This document shows positions 1-8,652 of a stretch of DNA of 64,000 nucleotides, in pieces. A program made the translations under genes and the position numbers. Within the stretch, counting starts at the first letter, position 1, and each line of letters opens with the position of its first letter. The notes below the pieces were generated by a model. It was not told where the DNA came from. It ran no database searches and saw nothing but the letters and a program-made list of their open reading frames with translations. This stretch comes from Aliiroseovarius lamellibrachiae (GTDB lineage: Bacteria > Pseudomonadota > Alphaproteobacteria > Rhodobacterales > Rhodobacteraceae), in NCBI RefSeq assembly GCF_018599245.1, contig NZ_JAHEVJ010000004.1:269691-333690 (forward strand). Direction: 5' to 3'.

Positions 1-1025
1 GACAGCGCCAGCGACAGCGTGGTTCCCGCTATGCAATAGCCGACCACATTGACCTTTTTCTGGCCCGTTATGGCTTTGACCTCATTGATCGCCGCCAAAT
101 ACCCCTCTTCGATATAATCCCCCAACCCAACCTCGGCATAACGAGCATCCGGGTTGACCCAGCTGACCACAAACAATGTGTATCCCTGATCAACAATCCA
201 TTTGATCAGGCTGTTTTGTTCTTTTAAATCAAGGATATAAAATTTGTTGATCCAAGGCGGAAAAATAATCAATGGCCGGGCATGAACCTTTTGCGTGGTG
301 GGTTTGTATTGAATCAGCTCCAGCATTCTATTGCGATAAATGACCGACCCTTCGGTGGTCGCGATATTTTCGCCCACCTCAAACGCGCTTTCGTCCACCA
401 GCTTGACCACAAGTTCGCCGTCATTACTTTCCAGATCACGCACCAGGTTTTCCAACCCGTCGACCAAAGATTGCCCCTCGGTTTCTATTGCCCGTTCCAT
501 CGCATCAGGATTGGTCGCCAGATAGTTTGTCGGGCTCATCATATCGATCATCTGACGGGTGAAAAATCCAAGCTTTTGCTTGTCGCGCTCGTCCAGCCCC
601 TCCACATCCGACAGCGTATTTTCCATCGCTTCAGAGGTGATCAAATATTGCTGTTTGAGATAGTTGTAATAGGGGTGCGTTTCCCAAAGCGGGTTGGAAA
701 ACCGCCGGTCTTTGGGGGTGTGATCCTCGGGGGCCACAAGTTCCCCCCCTGAGAGCGCTTGCTGAGCTTCCATCGCGTGCTGCAGGCTTTTGCCCCAAAA
801 CGCAACTTGTTGTTCGATGATTTTCGCCGGATTTGCCAGCACGTCATTCCAGCAGGCAGCAACCGCCTTGGCGTAAAATTCCTGACCCGGCCCCTGCAAG
901 CTTTGCCTGACGGCTTTCTTCCCGGCCACAATATTGGTTAAACGCGCAGACAACTCCTCAATCTTGGCTAGATTTTGATTTAACTCATTCAACTCATGGC
1001 CCTGATTTTTTTGGCTGGTTGTCAT
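1..1025 (-). CDS. phaC: Class I polyhydroxyalkanoate synthase, C-terminus cut by window edge
   Basis: Polymerises (R)-3-hydroxybutyryl-CoA into PHB at the granule surface. About 341 N-terminal residues are present, starting MTTSQKNQ at 1025; the reading frame runs off the left edge just after the lipase-box-like motif GYCIAGT, whose Cys is the expected nucleophile. The class I PhaC N-terminal domain is recognisable (NPLWETHPYYNYLKQQYL, then the FPPWINKFYILDL stretch preceding the alpha/beta core). The box has Ala where many class I enzymes have Gly (C-X-G-G), which is tolerated in the family. It is divergent from phaZ, the usual arrangement in Rhodobacteraceae. The catalytic Asp and His lie outside the window. 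Confidence 0.95.
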   Translation of the reverse strand, partial: MTTSQKNQGHELNELNQNLAKIEELSARLTNIVAGKKAVRQSLQGPGQEFYAKAVAACWNDVLANPAKIIEQQVAFWGKSLQHAMEAQQALSGGELVAPEDHTPKDRRFSNPLWETHPYYNYLKQQYLITSEAMENTLSDVEGLDERDKQKLGFFTRQMIDMMSPTNYLATNPDAMERAIETEGQSLVDGLENLVRDLESNDGELVVKLVDESAFEVGENIATTEGSVIYRNRMLELIQYKPTTQKVHARPLIIFPPWINKFYILDLKEQNSLIKWIVDQGYTLFVVSWVNPDARYAEVGLGDYIEEGYLAAINEVKAITGQKKVNVVGYCIAGTTLSLAL

Positions 1026-1056
1026 AAAGCAATTTCCCCACTATCTTATTTCGCAC

Positions 1057-1086
1057 ATGCAGCATTTTCTATCTGCGATGCAGCAT
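1057..1086. promoter_or_regulatory. TGC-rich candidate PhaR operator between phaC and phaZ
   Basis: The nonamer ATGCAGCAT occurs twice (1057-1065 and 1078-1086), 21 bp or two helical turns apart, and the second copy is part of the perfect palindrome CTGC-GAT-GCAG at 1073-1083. The Paracoccus PHB regulator PhaR is reported to bind CTGC-N3/4-GCAG and TGC-rich DNA. The position between divergent phaC and phaZ fits joint control. Binding itself is inferred. Confidence 0.5.
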
Positions 1087-1150
1087 CAGAAAAACAGCAT
1101 ATGTTTATAACTATGCGGTAGGTTGGTTTGAAAAAGCAAAGGGTAATTGC

Positions 1151-2494
1151 ATGCGGTTTATGGCGACTTATGACTTGATGGAAACGATGCGCAACACCAA
1201 CCAATGGTTGGGCGCGACGGCCGCCGCATTGGGGTCTTACCCAGCTACGGCTTTGATCCCGAACCCCTTTTTCCAAATGCTGTCCGCTTGGGGCGAAGTC
1301 ACGGAACGCAGTTTTCACCGTATGCAAGAAAAACCAGATTGGGGCATCAACACCGTCGTGACCGAAGATGGCCGCGAACGATTGGTGGAAATTGAAACGC
1401 TGGTGGAACGCCCATTTGGTGACCTGATTAAATTCAACGCCGTGGGCCGCGCCCCCCGAGCGCGTCGAATCTTGTTGGTTGCCCCCATGTCCGGCCATTA
1501 CGCAACCCTGCTGCGCTCAACCGTGCAAAGCCTGCTGCCCGACGCGGACGTCTATATCACCGACTGGCACAATGCGCGCGATATTCCCGTCAGTGAAGGC
1601 AAGTTTGATATCGAGGATTATACCCTTTATCTGGTCGATTTCATGCGCCACCTCGGGCCGGATATCAACGTGGTGGCCGTATGCCAACCCGCCCCACTGA
1701 CGCTGGCTGCCACTGCCTATCTCGCCGAAATCGACCCAGAGGCACAGCCCCAAACCTTGACCCTGATCGGCGGCCCGATTGACCCGGACGCCGCCGCCAC
1801 TGATGTCACAGACTTTGGCCGCCGTGTCACCATGGGCCAGTTGGAAGAGTTTTCCATTCAGCGCGTGGGTTTCAAATATGGTGGCGTTGGTCGCTTGGTC
1901 TATCCGGGGCTTTTACAACTCGCGGGGTTCATCTCGATGAATTCCGAGATGCATTCAAAAGCGTTCCAAGATCAGATCAATCGCGTCGCGCGTGGCGCCG
2001 CGTCAGAGCATGACAAGCACAATAAATTCTACGACGAATACCTCGCAGTGATGGATATGACCGCCGAGTTTTATCTGTCCACGGTCGAGCGGCTGTTCAA
2101 AGACAGTGAAGTGGCCAGCAATTCATTTGTCGTGGACGGCCATAAAGTCGACATTGGCGCAATTACCAATGTCGCGGTGAAAACCGTCGAAGGGTCCAAG
2201 GATGATATCACAGCCCCCGGCCAATGCGTCGCAGCCCTGGATCTTTTGACCGGACTTTCCGACGACAAAAAGGCCAGTCACCTCGAAGAAGGCGCCGGGC
2301 ATTACGGGATTTTCGCAGGCAAAAGCTGGCGCAACAACATCCGCCCTCTTGTGCTAGATTTCATTGACCAAAATACTTCTGCACCTGCCGCGCAAGCGAC
2401 AACCAAAAAAGCGGAAAAGCCAAAGACGGCAAAACCGAAAGCCACAAAATCCGATAAGGATGATGGGCCGCTCCCAACGCGCATTCCGGTTTAA
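1151..2494 (+). CDS. phaZ: Intracellular polyhydroxybutyrate depolymerase
   Basis: Mobilises PHB granules by thiolysis or hydrolysis in the cytoplasm. The 447-residue protein shows the family hallmarks: an N-terminal YPATALIPNPFFQM segment, an alpha/beta hydrolase core and the nucleophilic Cys178 in AVCQPAPLT, which replaces the Ser of extracellular depolymerases. A PHB_depo_C region follows with the conserved GHYGIFAGKSWRNNIRP near residue 385. The last 40 residues are a Lys/Ala/Pro-rich basic tail that probably contacts the granule or DNA. ATG 1151 has AAAGGG about 8 nt upstream; the in-frame ATG at 1160 (MATYDLM) is an alternative start. It pairs functionally with the divergent phaC. Confidence 0.93.
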   Translation: MRFMATYDLMETMRNTNQWLGATAAALGSYPATALIPNPFFQMLSAWGEVTERSFHRMQEKPDWGINTVVTEDGRERLVEIETLVERPFGDLIKFNAVGRAPRARRILLVAPMSGHYATLLRSTVQSLLPDADVYITDWHNARDIPVSEGKFDIEDYTLYLVDFMRHLGPDINVVAVCQPAPLTLAATAYLAEIDPEAQPQTLTLIGGPIDPDAAATDVTDFGRRVTMGQLEEFSIQRVGFKYGGVGRLVYPGLLQLAGFISMNSEMHSKAFQDQINRVARGAASEHDKHNKFYDEYLAVMDMTAEFYLSTVERLFKDSEVASNSFVVDGHKVDIGAITNVAVKTVEGSKDDITAPGQCVAALDLLTGLSDDKKASHLEEGAGHYGIFAGKSWRNNIRPLVLDFIDQNTSAPAAQATTKKAEKPKTAKPKATKSDKDDGPLPTRIPV

Positions 2495-2505
2495 CCCGCA
2501 GATCA

Positions 2506-2532
2506 GAAAAGGCGCCTTCGGGTGCCTTTTTT
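2506..2532. terminator. Bidirectional Rho-independent terminator after phaZ
   Basis: AAAAGGCGCC-TTCG-GGTGCCTTTTTT: a stem with a stable TTCG tetraloop, with T runs readable on both strands. It lies between the convergent phaZ and the hydrolase gene ending at 2550. Confidence 0.85.
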
Positions 2533-2549
2533 GTCAAAGCTCCAGTCTG

Positions 2550-3260
2550 TCACCGAAGCTCCAACGGCATTTTCATCCACGCCTTGAGGCCAAGTGTCAC
2601 CTCTTCTGGACACTCGAGCATCGGCATGTGACCGGCATTGGGCAGGATCACCAACTCTGCCCCCGGAATAAGTTCCGCCATATTTTCATGACGCTTGGGG
2701 GGGGTCAGCTTGTCATGTGCCCCGCATAAAACCATCGTCGGAACCTTGAGCTTTTGCAGGCTGCGCTGTGCGTCTGGGCGGCGTTGCAAAGCACGCGATT
2801 GTCGCACAAAACACGCCGCACCAAAATCTTGCGCCATGTCGTGCACAAGCTGCAAAATCTCGGCAACATTTGTCCCCGGCGCCAGAACATTTTCGTTCAT
2901 GGTTTCCTGCAATGCCTCCGCCAACCGCCCCGCTTGCGCACGCACGATTTGCGGCTCGCGCCATGCAGCTTGTGCGGGGGTATCTGTCAGCGGGCTGGTC
3001 GACAATAACGCCAATCGGCTGACCCGCTCGGGTGCGCGGCGGGCCACTTCCATCGCGACAATTCCGCCCATGGAATGCCCCGCAAGGGCAAACCGCGCGG
3101 GCGCTTGCGACAACACTTGGGCCGCCATGTCACGGATACTGTCCGACTGCGCAACTGACGCCACCTGAACGCTGACCTCACGCGACAACGCATTGACCTG
3201 CGGCGCAAACGCACGCGCATCACACATCATCCCCGGTATCAGCACCAATGGTTCTAGCAT
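2550..3260 (-). CDS. Alpha/beta hydrolase
   Basis: A 236-residue soluble alpha/beta-fold hydrolase. The nucleophile elbow GHSMGG, an oxyanion-region LIPGMMCDARAF near the N-terminus, an acidic residue in LCGAHDKLTPP and the catalytic His in NAGHMPMLECPE form the expected triad. ATG 3260 (MLEPLVLIPG) is chosen over the longer start at 3290 because GAAGGGG lies at good spacing and the homologous region begins there. It follows the next hydrolase by about 33 nt on the same strand, so the two probably share a transcript. The substrate cannot be read from sequence; lactone or ester hydrolases have this architecture. Confidence 0.8.
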   Translation of the reverse strand: MLEPLVLIPGMMCDARAFAPQVNALSREVSVQVASVAQSDSIRDMAAQVLSQAPARFALAGHSMGGIVAMEVARRAPERVSRLALLSTSPLTDTPAQAAWREPQIVRAQAGRLAEALQETMNENVLAPGTNVAEILQLVHDMAQDFGAACFVRQSRALQRRPDAQRSLQKLKVPTMVLCGAHDKLTPPKRHENMAELIPGAELVILPNAGHMPMLECPEEVTLGLKAWMKMPLELR

Positions 3261-3293
3261 TCCCTCACCCCTTCGATCTGCACATCCCAAACG

Positions 3294-4040
3294 TCACCCC
3301 GCACGTTTGATCACAACAAGTGTCATTTTTTGAATGAGATCAAGGCATTCCCCATCGGAAAAGCGGTGATCCGCCCCTTTTACCAAGGTCAGTCGAATAT
3401 CATCCCCCTCGGCATGTTCCAACAGCTTCACCGCTTGGGATGTGGGCACCGCTGTATCCTCGGTCCCTTGTAAAAACCGCACGGGCATTCCCAAACGAAG
3501 CGGGCTGCGCAGAACCAGATTGTTGCGCCCCTCTTCGATCAAATGCTTGGTGATCACATAATCTTCGTCATATTCTGACGGGATCGACACTTGGCCCGCA
3601 CGGTGCAACTCCGCCTTTTGATCCTCTGAAAAGCTGGCCCAATAACCGTCTTCGGTGAAATCAGGCGCCGCCGCGATTGTGACCAAGCCCGCCACACGAT
3701 CCGGACGTTCGCGCGCCAGCAACAGCGCCTGCCATCCCCCCATGGACGAGCCAACAACCACAATCGGCCCATCGGTCAACTGATCCACCACCGCCAAACT
3801 ATCCTCGTGCCAATCGCCAATGCACCCTTCGACAAACGCGCCGGAGCTTTGCCCGTGACCTGAGTAGTCAAACCGCAAAAAGCCATAACCCTTCTGGGTC
3901 GCCCATGCCTCCAGCGCGACCGCTTTGGTGCCCTCCATGTCCGACTTTAACCCGGACAGAAATACGATCGTCGGACCAGCACCTTCGGTCTTTACATAAC
4001 CAAGGCGGCGGGATTGCGGGGTGTCGAGATACTCAACCAT
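3294..4040 (-). CDS. Alpha/beta hydrolase
   Basis: A 248-residue alpha/beta hydrolase (MVEYLDTPQSRRLGYV). The nucleophile elbow is GSSMGGW, an acidic residue lies in FLQGTEDTAVP and the catalytic His in GADHRFSDGE. The start at 4040 has AAGGAG 7 nt upstream; an in-frame extension to 4094 lacks a better site. Homologues are often annotated as palmitoyl-protein-thioesterase-like hydrolases (ABHD10-type, with the DYSGHGQSSG strand), which is compatible but unproven. It is the first gene of the pair running towards phaZ and is divergent from thrS. Confidence 0.8.
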   Translation of the reverse strand: MVEYLDTPQSRRLGYVKTEGAGPTIVFLSGLKSDMEGTKAVALEAWATQKGYGFLRFDYSGHGQSSGAFVEGCIGDWHEDSLAVVDQLTDGPIVVVGSSMGGWQALLLARERPDRVAGLVTIAAAPDFTEDGYWASFSEDQKAELHRAGQVSIPSEYDEDYVITKHLIEEGRNNLVLRSPLRLGMPVRFLQGTEDTAVPTSQAVKLLEHAEGDDIRLTLVKGADHRFSDGECLDLIQKMTLVVIKRAG

Positions 4041-4208
4041 TTGGGCGCTCCTTATTTGATGCACCAACCATAATGCGCGGAAAAACTTGGGCAATCCCCC
4101 TTATGCGTAATTCAATATTGACAGTCCTGCGCCCGCGCGCGAAAACCCATAAACACATAACCCGCAACCGGGCGTTCCGTGGGCGCCAAAACGACGAGGA
4201 GAAGGCCA

Positions 4209-6167
4209 ATGAGCCAGATTTCCGAAAAAATCACCCTGACATTCCCCGACGGCAATTCACGCGATTATGACGCCGGCATCACCGCCGCCGAAATCGCTTC
4301 CAGCATCTCTAACTCCTTGGCAAAAAAAGCGGTTTCCGCCACCGTTGATGGCCAGCATTGGGATCTGCAATGGCCGATTAACGCAAGCGCGTCGATTGCC
4401 ATTCACACCATGAAAGACGACGTGCAAGCGCTTGAGCTGATCCGCCATGATTTTGCCCACGTCATGGCGCGCGCCGTGCAAGAGCTGTGGCCAGACGTTA
4501 AGGTCACCATTGGCCCGGTCATCAAAGATGGCTGGTATTACGACTTTGATCGCCAAGAGCCATTTTCGCCCGAAGACCTCGGTGCGATTGAGGCCAAGAT
4601 GAAAGAGATCATCAACAAGCGTGACCCTGTCACGACTGAGATTTGGGATCGCGACCGCGCGGTGAAATTCTATGAGGCCAACAACGAGCCTTATAAAGTA
4701 GAGCTGATCGAAGCCATTCCCGGCGACGAGCCCCTGCGCATGTATTGGCACGGCCATTGGCAAGACCTCTGCCGTGGGCCGCATTTGCAGCACACCGGAC
4801 AGCTGCCCGCTGATGCGTTTAAACTGATGTCGGTGGCTGGGGCCTATTGGCGCGGTGATTCAGATCGCGCCATGTTGCAACGGATTTACGGCGTGGCGTT
4901 CCAGAACAAAGAAGGGCTGAAAAAGCATCTTCACATGCTGGAAGAAGCCGCCAAACGCGATCACCGCAAGCTGGGTCGCGAGATGAACCTGTTTCACATG
5001 CAGGAAGAGGCCCCCGGCATGGTGTTCTGGCACCCGAACGGCTGGAAAATCTATACCACGCTGCAAGATTATATGCGTCGCCAGCAAACCCGTGGCGGCT
5101 ATGTCGAGGTGAACACCCCGCAAGTGGTCAGCCGCAAGCTGTGGGAAGAAAGCGGGCATTGGGAAAATTACCAAGAAAACATGTTCATTGTTGAGGTCGA
5201 CGAAGAGCACGCCCGTGAAAAGGCCGTGAACGCGCTGAAACCGATGAACTGCCCCTGTCACATCCAAGTCTTTAACCAAGGTCTGAAATCCTATCGCGAC
5301 CTGCCTCTGCGTATGGCCGAATTTGGATCGTGCAACCGCTACGAACCGTCCGGCGCGATGCATGGCATCATGCGCGTGCGTGGATTTACGCAAGATGACG
5401 GCCATATTTTCTGTACCGAAGATCAGGTCGAGGCGGAAACCAAGAAGTTTGTCGATTTTCTCGCCAAGATCTATGCCGACCTTGGGTTTGAGAACTGGCG
5501 CGTGAAACTGTCGACGCGTCCCGAAAAGCGTGTTGGTACCGAAGAAAGTTGGGATCAGGCCGAAGACGCGCTGGCCAATGGGATCAAAGCCGCCGGTTAT
5601 GATTATGAGGTGCAAGAAGGCGAAGGCGCGTTTTACGGACCAAAGCTGGAGTTTGTTCTGACCGATGCGATTGGCCGGGATTGGCAATGTGGCACCCTGC
5701 AAATCGACCCGAACCTGCCTGAACGGTTGGGGGCAAATTACATCGCCGAAGATGGCGCCAAACACCGCCCCTTGATGTTGCACCGCGCCACACTTGGGTC
5801 GTTTGAGCGGTTCATCGGCATTATGATCGAAGAGCATTCGGGGAAATTGCCGTTCTGGCTGGCCCCGCGCCAGGTGGTTGTGGCCTCCATCGTGTCGGAT
5901 GCAGATGAGTTTGTGCAAGAGGTCGTCGCCAAGCTCACCGCCCAAGGCGTGCGCGCCGAAGCAGATATCCGCAACGAGAAAATCAACTACAAGGTCCGCG
6001 AGCATTCCGTCGGCAAGGTTCCGGTGATCTTGGCCGTGGGCAAAAAAGAAGTTGAGGATGGCACTGTTTCCATGCGCCGTCTGGGCGAGAAGCATTCAAA
6101 GGTTCTGCCATTGGATGAGGTGGCAGGCATCTTGGCGGCTGAGGCAACCCCGCCTGACCTCGTCTAA
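4209..6167 (+). CDS. thrS: Threonine--tRNA ligase
   Basis: Charges tRNA(Thr). The 652-residue enzyme has the full bacterial layout: an N-terminal TGS domain ([18 protein letters not shown]), an editing domain with HDFAH and the CRGPH zinc-like motif, then the class II catalytic core. The core shows motif 1 and the zinc ligands Cys in [10 protein letters not shown], His in DDGHIFC and His in [14 protein letters not shown]. An HGTP anticodon-binding domain closes the protein ([11 protein letters not shown] onward). ATG 4209 follows GAGGAG; the upstream in-frame ATG at 4179 has no site. It is a single-gene unit ending in a strong terminator. No T-box or other leader element is evident. Confidence 0.98.
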   Translation: MSQISEKITLTFPDGNSRDYDAGITAAEIASSISNSLAKKAVSATVDGQHWDLQWPINASASIAIHTMKDDVQALELIRHDFAHVMARAVQELWPDVKVTIGPVIKDGWYYDFDRQEPFSPEDLGAIEAKMKEIINKRDPVTTEIWDRDRAVKFYEANNEPYKVELIEAIPGDEPLRMYWHGHWQDLCRGPHLQHTGQLPADAFKLMSVAGAYWRGDSDRAMLQRIYGVAFQNKEGLKKHLHMLEEAAKRDHRKLGREMNLFHMQEEAPGMVFWHPNGWKIYTTLQDYMRRQQTRGGYVEVNTPQVVSRKLWEESGHWENYQENMFIVEVDEEHAREKAVNALKPMNCPCHIQVFNQGLKSYRDLPLRMAEFGSCNRYEPSGAMHGIMRVRGFTQDDGHIFCTEDQVEAETKKFVDFLAKIYADLGFENWRVKLSTRPEKRVGTEESWDQAEDALANGIKAAGYDYEVQEGEGAFYGPKLEFVLTDAIGRDWQCGTLQIDPNLPERLGANYIAEDGAKHRPLMLHRATLGSFERFIGIMIEEHSGKLPFWLAPRQVVVASIVSDADEFVQEVVAKLTAQGVRAEADIRNEKINYKVREHSVGKVPVILAVGKKEVEDGTVSMRRLGEKHSKVLPLDEVAGILAAEATPPDLV

Positions 6168-6186
6168 AACACACACAGAACGAAGA

Positions 6187-6221
6187 CAAAGGCCGGTGAC
6201 ATGCGCACCGGCCTTTTTTTG
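6187..6221 (+). terminator. Rho-independent terminator of thrS
   Basis: AAAGGCCGGTG, a 7-nt loop, then CACCGGCC followed by seven or more T. Strong stem and U tract just after the thrS stop codon. Confidence 0.92.
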
Positions 6222-6222
6222 T

Positions 6223-6650
6223 CCGCGATCGGGCATGGGTATAAGAAACATGTATCTTTCCTTTGCATCACAGGGCCTTGCCCGATTTCCCGCAAAGACG
6301 TCACAATCCTCACGAAACCCGTGATCACCGCTTTGCATGGCCGCCTTGCCCCTGAAACATAGCTGCGACTGTCACATCTCACTCGCGCCAATTGTGACAC
6401 ATGCACCGAATGCGCGCGCCCACCGTCCTGCCAATACCCCTAATTTTACTGTGATTTAGCCAATAGCAGCAAACCGACCCGATCACAGACCCGTGACCAG
6501 GCATCCCCATTGCCTTCACGCCCCTGTGACTGACGCCGTCGTGAGTGGCAGGGGCCGCCGCCGCCGCCTAGGTTTTCCTCACCGCCACCGACAAACAGTT
6601 CGTCAATCGGACCGGGGCGATACGAGTTTTAAACCTGAAAGGAAGTACAC
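6223..6650. promoter_or_regulatory. 428-nt gene-free region upstream of the bufferin operon with three paired TGTGA-type half sites
   Basis: No credible gene is seen. Three inverted pairs built on TGTGA occur: TGTCACA/TGTGACA (6370-6376 and 6393-6399), CTGTGAT/ATCACAG (6449-6455 and 6482-6488) and CCCCTGTGACT/AGTGGCAGGGG (6521-6531 and 6544-6554, two mismatches). The spacings differ (16, 26 and 12 nt), so this is not a simple CRP site. The operon's promoter should lie downstream of them, but no convincing -35/-10 pair was found. Confidence 0.45.
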
Positions 6651-6953
6651 ATGTCGCAAGTAAAATCCATCGCCATCCTGGGTGCCATCACCGCCGCTGT
6701 TGCTGCAAACGCTACCGCTGCTCTCGCTGACGGCGACCAAGAAAAATGCTTCGGTGTCGCACTCGCCGGCCAAAATGATTGTGCGGCTGGCCCAGGCACC
6801 ACATGTGCTGGCACGTCCACGGTTGATTACCAAGGCAACGCTTGGAAACTTGTTCCCGCCGGCACCTGTGAGACCATGGAACTGACCGATGGTGGTGGGA
6901 TGATGCACAAAGGTTCGCTGGAAGCCACCAAAATGAACCTGCCTGCGAGCTAA
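6651..6953 (+). CDS. bufA1: Bufferin-type RiPP precursor (DUF2282, BufA1-like)
   Basis: A 100-residue precursor. Residues 1-26 form a Sec signal peptide with an ALA|DGD cleavage site, an unusual leader for a RiPP but typical of DUF2282 bufferins. The mature part has exactly four Cys (33, 44, 52, 73) in the family pattern EKCFGV, QNDCAAG, TTCAG, GTCETM. In described bufferins (Caulobacter) some of these Cys become 5-thiooxazoles made by the neighbouring MNIO enzyme and the exported product binds copper. The RBS AAAGGAAG precedes ATG 6651. It is the first gene of a four-gene operon. Metal specificity here is inferred from the family. Confidence 0.88.
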   Translation: MSQVKSIAILGAITAAVAANATAALADGDQEKCFGVALAGQNDCAAGPGTTCAGTSTVDYQGNAWKLVPAGTCETMELTDGGGMMHKGSLEATKMNLPAS

Positions 6954-6960
6954 ATTGATA

Positions 6961-6984
6961 CTCCGGCCGCCCCGGTGGCCGGAG
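6961..6984 (+). promoter_or_regulatory. GC-rich hairpin between precursor and enzyme genes
   Basis: CTCCGGCC and GGCCGGAG form a perfect 8-bp stem with an 8-nt loop directly after the bufA1 stop codon. No T run follows, so it is more likely an mRNA-stabilising or attenuating structure giving more precursor than enzyme transcript than a full terminator. Confidence 0.6.
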
Positions 6985-7014
6985 CCTCATACCTTCAGGA
7001 TCCGGGAGCGTTCC

Positions 7015-7869
7015 ATGTTAGACATATCCCCAAAAGATACGTTACCAAAAGCTGGCGGTGTTGGTTACAAACCTCAGCATTTCAACGAGTTAATGAACGC
7101 CCCCGGGTCCGTCACCTGGCTGGAGATCCATGCCGAAAACTATATGGGGGCTGGCGGACGTCCCTTGGCGCAATTGCGTCACCTTGCCGAGAAATTTCCC
7201 ATTTCCGTACACGGGGTCGGTTTGTCGATCGGTGGTGAGACCCGCCTTGATCCAGAACATCTGTCCCGTCTGAAGACCCTGATTGATTGGCTGAATCCCG
7301 CGATGTTTTCGGAACATCTTGCCTGGTCCACCCATGACGCGCAGTTTCTGAATGATCTGCTGCCCCTGCCCTATACCAATGACACGCTGACCCGTGTGAC
7401 AGCGCATATCAACGAAGTGCAGGACCATCTGGGGCGCAAAATGCTGCTCGAGAACCCCTCCTCCTACCTCGCATTTGCCCAAAGCACCTGGTCCGAGCCT
7501 GATTTCCTGCGTGAACTTGCCCGGCGCACCGGCTGTGGGCTGCTTTTAGACGTCAACAATGTCTTTGTGTCAGCAACCAATCTGCACTTCGACCCCCGCG
7601 CCTATATTAACGCATATCCACTTGATTTGGTGGAGGAATTCCACCTTGCTGGCCATGATGAAGATACCGACGAATTGGGCCGAAAGCTGCTTATAGACAG
7701 TCACGGAAAACCCGTGGATGAACCGGTCTGGGCTTTGTTTGACCATGTAATTGCCAACGGCGGGGCACGCCCCGCGCTGGTAGAATGGGACAATGACGTG
7801 CCTGACTTTAATGTGCTCGAGGCGGAAACCGCCCGTGCTGCGAGACATATGCAAGGGGTGGTCGCATGA
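7015..7869 (+). CDS. bufB: MNIO (DUF692) multinuclear iron oxidase, bufferin maturase BufB
   Basis: A 284-residue TIM-barrel enzyme of the MbnB/DUF692 family. It uses an Fe(II)/Fe(III) cluster and O2 to convert precursor Cys into heterocycles. The conserved metal ligands are visible: His66 (SVHGVGLS), Glu100 and His101 (SEHLAW), Glu146 (LLENPS), Asp179 and Asn181 (LLLDVNNV), His210 and His214 (EFHLAGH), Asp228 and His230 (LIDSHG), Glu257 (LVEWDND). ATG 7015 follows GGGAG; the longer reading to 6955 would start inside the hairpin. The stop overlaps the next gene's start by 4 nt (ATGA), a sign of translational coupling with BufC. Confidence 0.93.
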   Translation: MLDISPKDTLPKAGGVGYKPQHFNELMNAPGSVTWLEIHAENYMGAGGRPLAQLRHLAEKFPISVHGVGLSIGGETRLDPEHLSRLKTLIDWLNPAMFSEHLAWSTHDAQFLNDLLPLPYTNDTLTRVTAHINEVQDHLGRKMLLENPSSYLAFAQSTWSEPDFLRELARRTGCGLLLDVNNVFVSATNLHFDPRAYINAYPLDLVEEFHLAGHDEDTDELGRKLLIDSHGKPVDEPVWALFDHVIANGGARPALVEWDNDVPDFNVLEAETARAARHMQGVVA

Positions 7870-8648
7870 CATTGGACCTGACAACATCTGCGCAAGACAT
7901 GACCGTCAGTCAAAGCCGGTTTCGCAACGCGCTCTTGGACCCGGAAACACCTGCGCCTGATGGGTTGGTGACCCCCGAAGGCACCCATGCCGAAAAACGG
8001 TTTGGCGTCTATCGCAACAACGTTTCCCATTCCCTGGCCAGCGCACTGGTTGACGGGTTTCCGGTGCTGACGAAATTGCTGGGCGAAGCGTTTTTCCGCC
8101 AAATGGCGCTGGTTTATCTGCGCATACATCCGCCCGCGTCTCAACTGATCATGCATTATGGTGCGGCGATGCCCACATTTCTGGTCGGGTTTCCCGGCAC
8201 CGTGCATCTGAAATACCTGCCCGACGTGGCCCGATTAGAGCTGGCGTTGCGCCGCGCCTATCACGCAGGCGACGCCGAGGCGATTGCCCCCGCGGATCTG
8301 ACCCAACTGGATCAAGCCACGCTGATGGACACCCGCCTTGTGCTGGCACCAGCCGTTGAAACCCTCACCTCGGAGTTTCCGGCACTGTCGATCTGGGAAT
8401 TCAACATGCAAGATGGGCCAACACCCACGATGCAAGCTGAAACCATCCTGATTTCACGCCGTGGGTACGACCCAGTGGCACAACGCCTGCCCCTTGGAGG
8501 TGCCGTTTTTGTAAACGCCTTAAAAAAAGGCCACGCCTTTGGCACGGCGTTGGGTTTGGCCACGTCCCAGGTGGCTGATTTCGACCTCACCGCAACGCTC
8601 AGCGCATTGATTGCCGGGCATGGGATCATCAAGATCGAAAAAGGATAA
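7866..8648 (+). CDS. bufC: DUF2063 partner protein of the MNIO enzyme (BufC)
   Basis: A 260-residue protein with the N-terminal HvfC/BufC DNA-binding-like fold (DUF2063) at about residues 15-105 (QSRFRNALLDPETPAP, FGVYRNNVSHSLASAL, DGFPVLTKLLGEAFF). A second domain corresponds to the RRE-like C-terminal half of MNIO partner proteins. In characterised systems the partner binds the precursor and presents it to the MNIO enzyme. The ATGA overlap with bufB supports a stoichiometric complex. It is cytoplasmic, with no signal peptide. Confidence 0.88.
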   Translation: MTLDLTTSAQDMTVSQSRFRNALLDPETPAPDGLVTPEGTHAEKRFGVYRNNVSHSLASALVDGFPVLTKLLGEAFFRQMALVYLRIHPPASQLIMHYGAAMPTFLVGFPGTVHLKYLPDVARLELALRRAYHAGDAEAIAPADLTQLDQATLMDTRLVLAPAVETLTSEFPALSIWEFNMQDGPTPTMQAETILISRRGYDPVAQRLPLGGAVFVNALKKGHAFGTALGLATSQVADFDLTATLSALIAGHGIIKIEKG

Positions 8649-8652
8649 CAAC

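Noticed and set aside
4860..6095. Long antisense open frame (411 codons) opposite thrS
   Set aside because: No family resemblance or ribosome site; it exists because GC-rich codon bias of thrS leaves few stops on the other strand.
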